From Bacteroidota bacterium (GTDB lineage Bacteria; Bacteroidota; Bacteroidia; Cytophagales; Cyclobacteriaceae): DNA of 64,000 bases. The stretch is from the NCBI GenBank assembly GCA_023428695.1, contig JAEYWY010000015.1:104441-168440 (forward strand), in the 5' to 3' direction. The notes beneath the pieces were generated by a model, which was given only the letters and a program-made list of their open reading frames with translations, made no database searches and had not been told where the DNA came from. Position numbers and translations under genes: made by a program. Position 1 is the stretch's first letter. Each line of letters begins with the position of its first letter. Below, in pieces: positions 61,809 through 64,000 of this stretch.

Positions 61809-62014
61809 TAGTATTCCCTTTTTGTTTCCCTGCCACCATCGCACGAAGCCAGTCCAGTTGAAATCATCACAAATATGTGAGCGAGTCTCATCTCAAAAGT
61901 TTGCAATTGAAAGCTTCCCCTGGTTAGTAGCATTCAAAACTATAGATTTCCAATCACAATCACTATCCTGTTGGAATGCGGTAAACTCGGCGCTGGCCTT
62001 TTGGGGGTGGTGGA

Positions 62015-62291
62015 GTTTTCCATATGGTATTCCGGTTTACCTCTCCACTCAATCAGCTTATCGAGTTCTCGCATGACACGTTCACTCGTGAGACTCGTAT
62101 CAATCGCAATAGTGAATGCGTCTCTGTTGAAATCATCGATCACGTTGAAAGCCCGAAAAGGCTTTCCCACGAACAAACCATCGTGCATGAAGTCCATTGA
62201 CCAGTCATGTTCCCGGCAGATATCCGCCACCTTGTTCCTATTCCTTGAGAATGCCAATGATCTGGCTCTCAGTAAATTTTGTCCTCTTCAT
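62015..62291 (-). mobile_element. Internally deleted IS3-family remnant
   Basis: On the minus strand an ATG at 62291 starts MKRTKFTESQIIGILKE, the N-terminus of an IS3-type OrfA, then an in-frame TAG and, in a shifted frame, VADICREH. This is joined directly to DWSMDFMHDGLFVGKPFRAF and on to SLTSERVMRELDKLIEWRG, which is the rve integrase region of OrfB. Most of OrfA and the first part of OrfB are missing, and the frame leaves the family after about residue 90, near 62020. The element cannot encode a working transposase. It lies just outside the right repeat of the island. Confidence 0.8.
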
Positions 62292-62585
62292 GTTTTCCCA
62301 ATTTACGATTAAACTTTATTTTTAACCGCTACTGTTTTTGGGGAAGCTTTCACATGGGCGATGAAGACAAGAACGTTGGCAAAAAAGCCATTGACGCATT
62401 GATGCCCTCATCACCAAAAAACCACTGCCGGGACTGTCAGATCAAGTCTTAGCTGTTACAGTTTTATTGCCAGAATATAGGAAGAAAGGATAATGAGGTT
62501 TGCTATTTTCTCTAGACCGGCGCAATGTTGGGTTACCCGTTACAGATAAGCCTACGCAACTTCTGTGTACATGCTAGCTGAGGGA
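62292..62585. other. Non-coding stretch beside the IS remnant
   Basis: About 290 bases with only a short plus-strand frame of unknown content. It may include the end of the IS element, but I could not identify an inverted-repeat end. Confidence 0.4.
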
Positions 62586-63122
62586 TTAATACAATAAACT
62601 GAATCTTCCCATTTCAACCAAAGTCATTTCACGTGTATCCAAACAATATCTATAAACCCGAACAATAGGCTCATACGGCACGTCTGGAGGTGGAACATTC
62701 CTTTTCTTTGACAGGCTATCTCTTTTCGTAGTTTCGTTTAACTTAATTTCAAATGGCTTTGTCAATCCTGACTTTAGATACAACTCATTCGGAAAAGTCT
62801 TCGACTCGTGAAATAGCAGAACTGTATAGTGGGGGCATTCCGTATAGCCCAAGATACGATCGCTTTTGTCCTTTAAGTAATATGGTAAATCCAGAATGTT
62901 GAAAAAACCAATTTTTATCTCATAACAATCCTTTGATATTCCCGATCGTAGAATCAAAAAAGTCTTAGAAGAATCGTAAGCCGGATGTTCCTCCTTTATG
63001 ATTGCTATTAGTTTGTCGCTAATAACAGAGTCCTTTATAGTGAGCATTGATAAGAACTCTTGGGATTCACAAGAATTGAAGAACAATAACACAAGTAAAG
63101 AACATATTATCAATCTTGCCAT
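62586..63122 (-). CDS. Lipoprotein directly after the RHS gene, candidate immunity protein
   Basis: The 178-residue protein has a signal peptide and lipobox (LVLLFFNSCESQ). The mature part is mixed helix and strand (MLTIKDSVISDKLIAIIKEE, IKIGFFNILDLPYYLKDKSD, VRVYRYCLDTREMTLVEMG). I do not recognise the family. It starts 12 bases after the stop of the RHS-repeat protein on the same strand, the usual place for the cognate immunity protein of a polymorphic toxin. An immunity protein anchored at the outer membrane or periplasm would imply that the toxin acts outside the cytoplasm or is secreted. Confidence 0.65.
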   Translation of the reverse strand: MARLIICSLLVLLFFNSCESQEFLSMLTIKDSVISDKLIAIIKEEHPAYDSSKTFLILRSGISKDCYEIKIGFFNILDLPYYLKDKSDRILGYTECPHYTVLLFHESKTFPNELYLKSGLTKPFEIKLNETTKRDSLSKKRNVPPPDVPYEPIVRVYRYCLDTREMTLVEMGRFSLLY

Positions 63123-63134
63123 ATAAACTTAATG

Positions 63135-64000
63135 CTATTCATTTATTATACCGGTGTGGTTATATTCTATATAGGAACCGAGGTTTGCATCAAAGACTTT
63201 TAGTTTTACTCCCTTCGTCGGGTACCATCTTTGCAACCATTCAGCAAAGTTTCTATCACCACTATTGCGATCCCTTGGATGAAATCCTGATGGTCCATTG
63301 TATATCACTCTTCCATTTACCAATGGGTGACCGTGTATAAGCTCCCTGACCGTATAACCATCTTCAAGTAACTTATACACTAAACCTACACCTCCAGCCT
63401 CACTACCTATGTCATAGGTAGTAGCAATATAATTTGACTTTGTTCCATATTTTACTTGCGCCCATTCAACTGTGGAATTATTGGCAGCAAATTCAAAAAA
63501 TCTTGTTGCAATATCGTCATTAGAAAATTTTAAATAGTCATACGACCTCCCCCGAAAAATCCCTGATCTCATATCCGCTATTTGCCCATCATATTCAAGT
63601 TGAATAACATCCGTGCGCATTGTTGAATAGATTCGATCTGCCTCATTTGTCTCCGCAATCAAAGTGAGATTCCCCCCTGCATCCATCAGATAATCATCAT
63701 AAAACCCGAAGGTTTCCCGAGGGCTCTCGGCCTGTGAAATTCGCGATGTTTTAGGCGCATCACTCCATCCTCCATCTGAATCCGACCCATTTATTGGATC
63801 ATTCCCCATACCAATATATGGCGACCAATATTGACCGTATGGATCTGTTGACGTCCAGCGTCCTATGATAGCATCATACTCCCTCAACTCAAAATGATTC
63901 CACCCCGTCTCATCATCCTTCTCGGCAAACTGGCCCTGGTAGCCGTACCGGTATGAAGCGATATCCGATTTTTGTTCGCGGATTACATCTCCCCAAACAC
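63135..64000 (-). CDS. RHS-repeat protein C-terminus with JAB/JAMM-like toxin tip (5' end missing)
   Basis: The frame is open to the end of the window, so the bulk of the gene lies beyond it. The visible part has the RHS core ending (SYRYGYQGQFAEKDDETGW, FELREYDAIIGRWTSTDPYG, WSPYIGMGNDPINGSDSDGG), after which a variable tip begins, as in polymorphic toxins. The tip ends with a JAMM-type set: IHGHP at plus 63325-63339, then GPSGFHPRDRNSGD and a late IEYN. HxHP followed by S...D residues suits a zinc metallo-isopeptidase-like (JAB) toxin. A lipoprotein follows 12 bases later. Family of the core is certain, toxin activity inferred. Confidence 0.85.
   Translation of the reverse strand, partial: VWGDVIREQKSDIASYRYGYQGQFAEKDDETGWNHFELREYDAIIGRWTSTDPYGQYWSPYIGMGNDPINGSDSDGGWSDAPKTSRISQAESPRETFGFYDDYLMDAGGNLTLIAETNEADRIYSTMRTDVIQLEYDGQIADMRSGIFRGRSYDYLKFSNDDIATRFFEFAANNSTVEWAQVKYGTKSNYIATTYDIGSEAGGVGLVYKLLEDGYTVRELIHGHPLVNGRVIYNGPSGFHPRDRNSGDRNFAEWLQRWYPTKGVKLKVFDANLGSYIEYNHTGIINE

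Noticed and set aside
1..64000. CRISPR arrays, rRNA genes and prophage modules
   Set aside because: No regularly spaced short repeats, no rRNA-like conserved blocks and no capsid, terminase or integrase genes were found.

Overview
This window is chromosomal DNA of a member of the Bacteroidota, most likely Cytophagales. SusC/SusD receptor pairs occur with Bacteroidota-type lipoproteins. Two proteins end in type IX secretion (T9SS) sorting domains. There are also tetratricopeptide sensor kinases, a hybrid sensor with a fused AraC output domain, and a LytTR regulator. The species cannot be read from the sequence alone.

Layout. Positions 1-1704 are the 3' part of a SusD gene, followed by about 850 bases of non-coding DNA with a diverged direct repeat. 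From 2556 to 9501 a minus-strand run encodes a DUF952 protein, a YdcF-like protein, RecQ, an enoyl-CoA hydratase, ComEC and a PhoH-like ATPase. Divergent from it are a SAM hydroxide adenosyltransferase and an ABM-fold protein. From 10.7 to 14.0 kb lies an accessory stretch: a MNT/HEPN toxin-antitoxin pair with both genes frameshifted, a tRNA-Leu(CAA) with a partial copy of its own 3' end beside it, and a series of small proteins (DUF4236, a Cys-rich peptide, DUF4177-like, YidD-like, and two Cys/His-rich proteins). From 14.1 to 28.9 kb come a membrane-anchored TIR protein, a LytTR regulator with its HWE-type kinase, a 55-residue lipoprotein with its own terminator, an unknown protein, a hybrid sensor kinase, a 1648-residue T9SS cargo protein with thrombospondin type 3 repeats, a small lipoprotein and a secreted xylose-isomerase-like TIM barrel protein.

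From about 28.9 to 61.8 kb the DNA looks richer in A and T and forms an alpha-glucan utilisation island. It holds a full sus-type operon (SusC, SusD, a DUF5004-like lipoprotein, an unknown secreted protein, a SusE-like starch-binding lipoprotein and two GH13 enzymes). A plus-strand enzyme operon follows (GH31, glucuronate isomerase UxaC, GH13, GH63-like), then a second SusC/SusD pair. Two nearly identical LacI regulators sit at the two ends. Seven near-palindromic LacI-type operators, consensus CGAAAACGTTTTCG, lie upstream of the operons, so the island reads as one LacI-controlled regulon. A 37-base perfect direct repeat inside a 59-base imperfect one lies at its two edges: the left copy is the 3' end of the TIM barrel gene and the right copy lies beside a broken SusC gene and an IS3-family remnant. 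This suggests acquisition or rearrangement as a unit.

The window ends in the C-terminus of an RHS-repeat protein with a JAB/JAMM-like toxin tip, followed 12 bases later by a lipoprotein gene that is a candidate immunity gene. The most interesting signals are the multi-operator LacI regulon with its unexpected uronate isomerase, the solitary phosphoacceptor-domain protein beside it, the RHS tip with its putative immunity lipoprotein, and the TIR membrane protein beside a two-component system.
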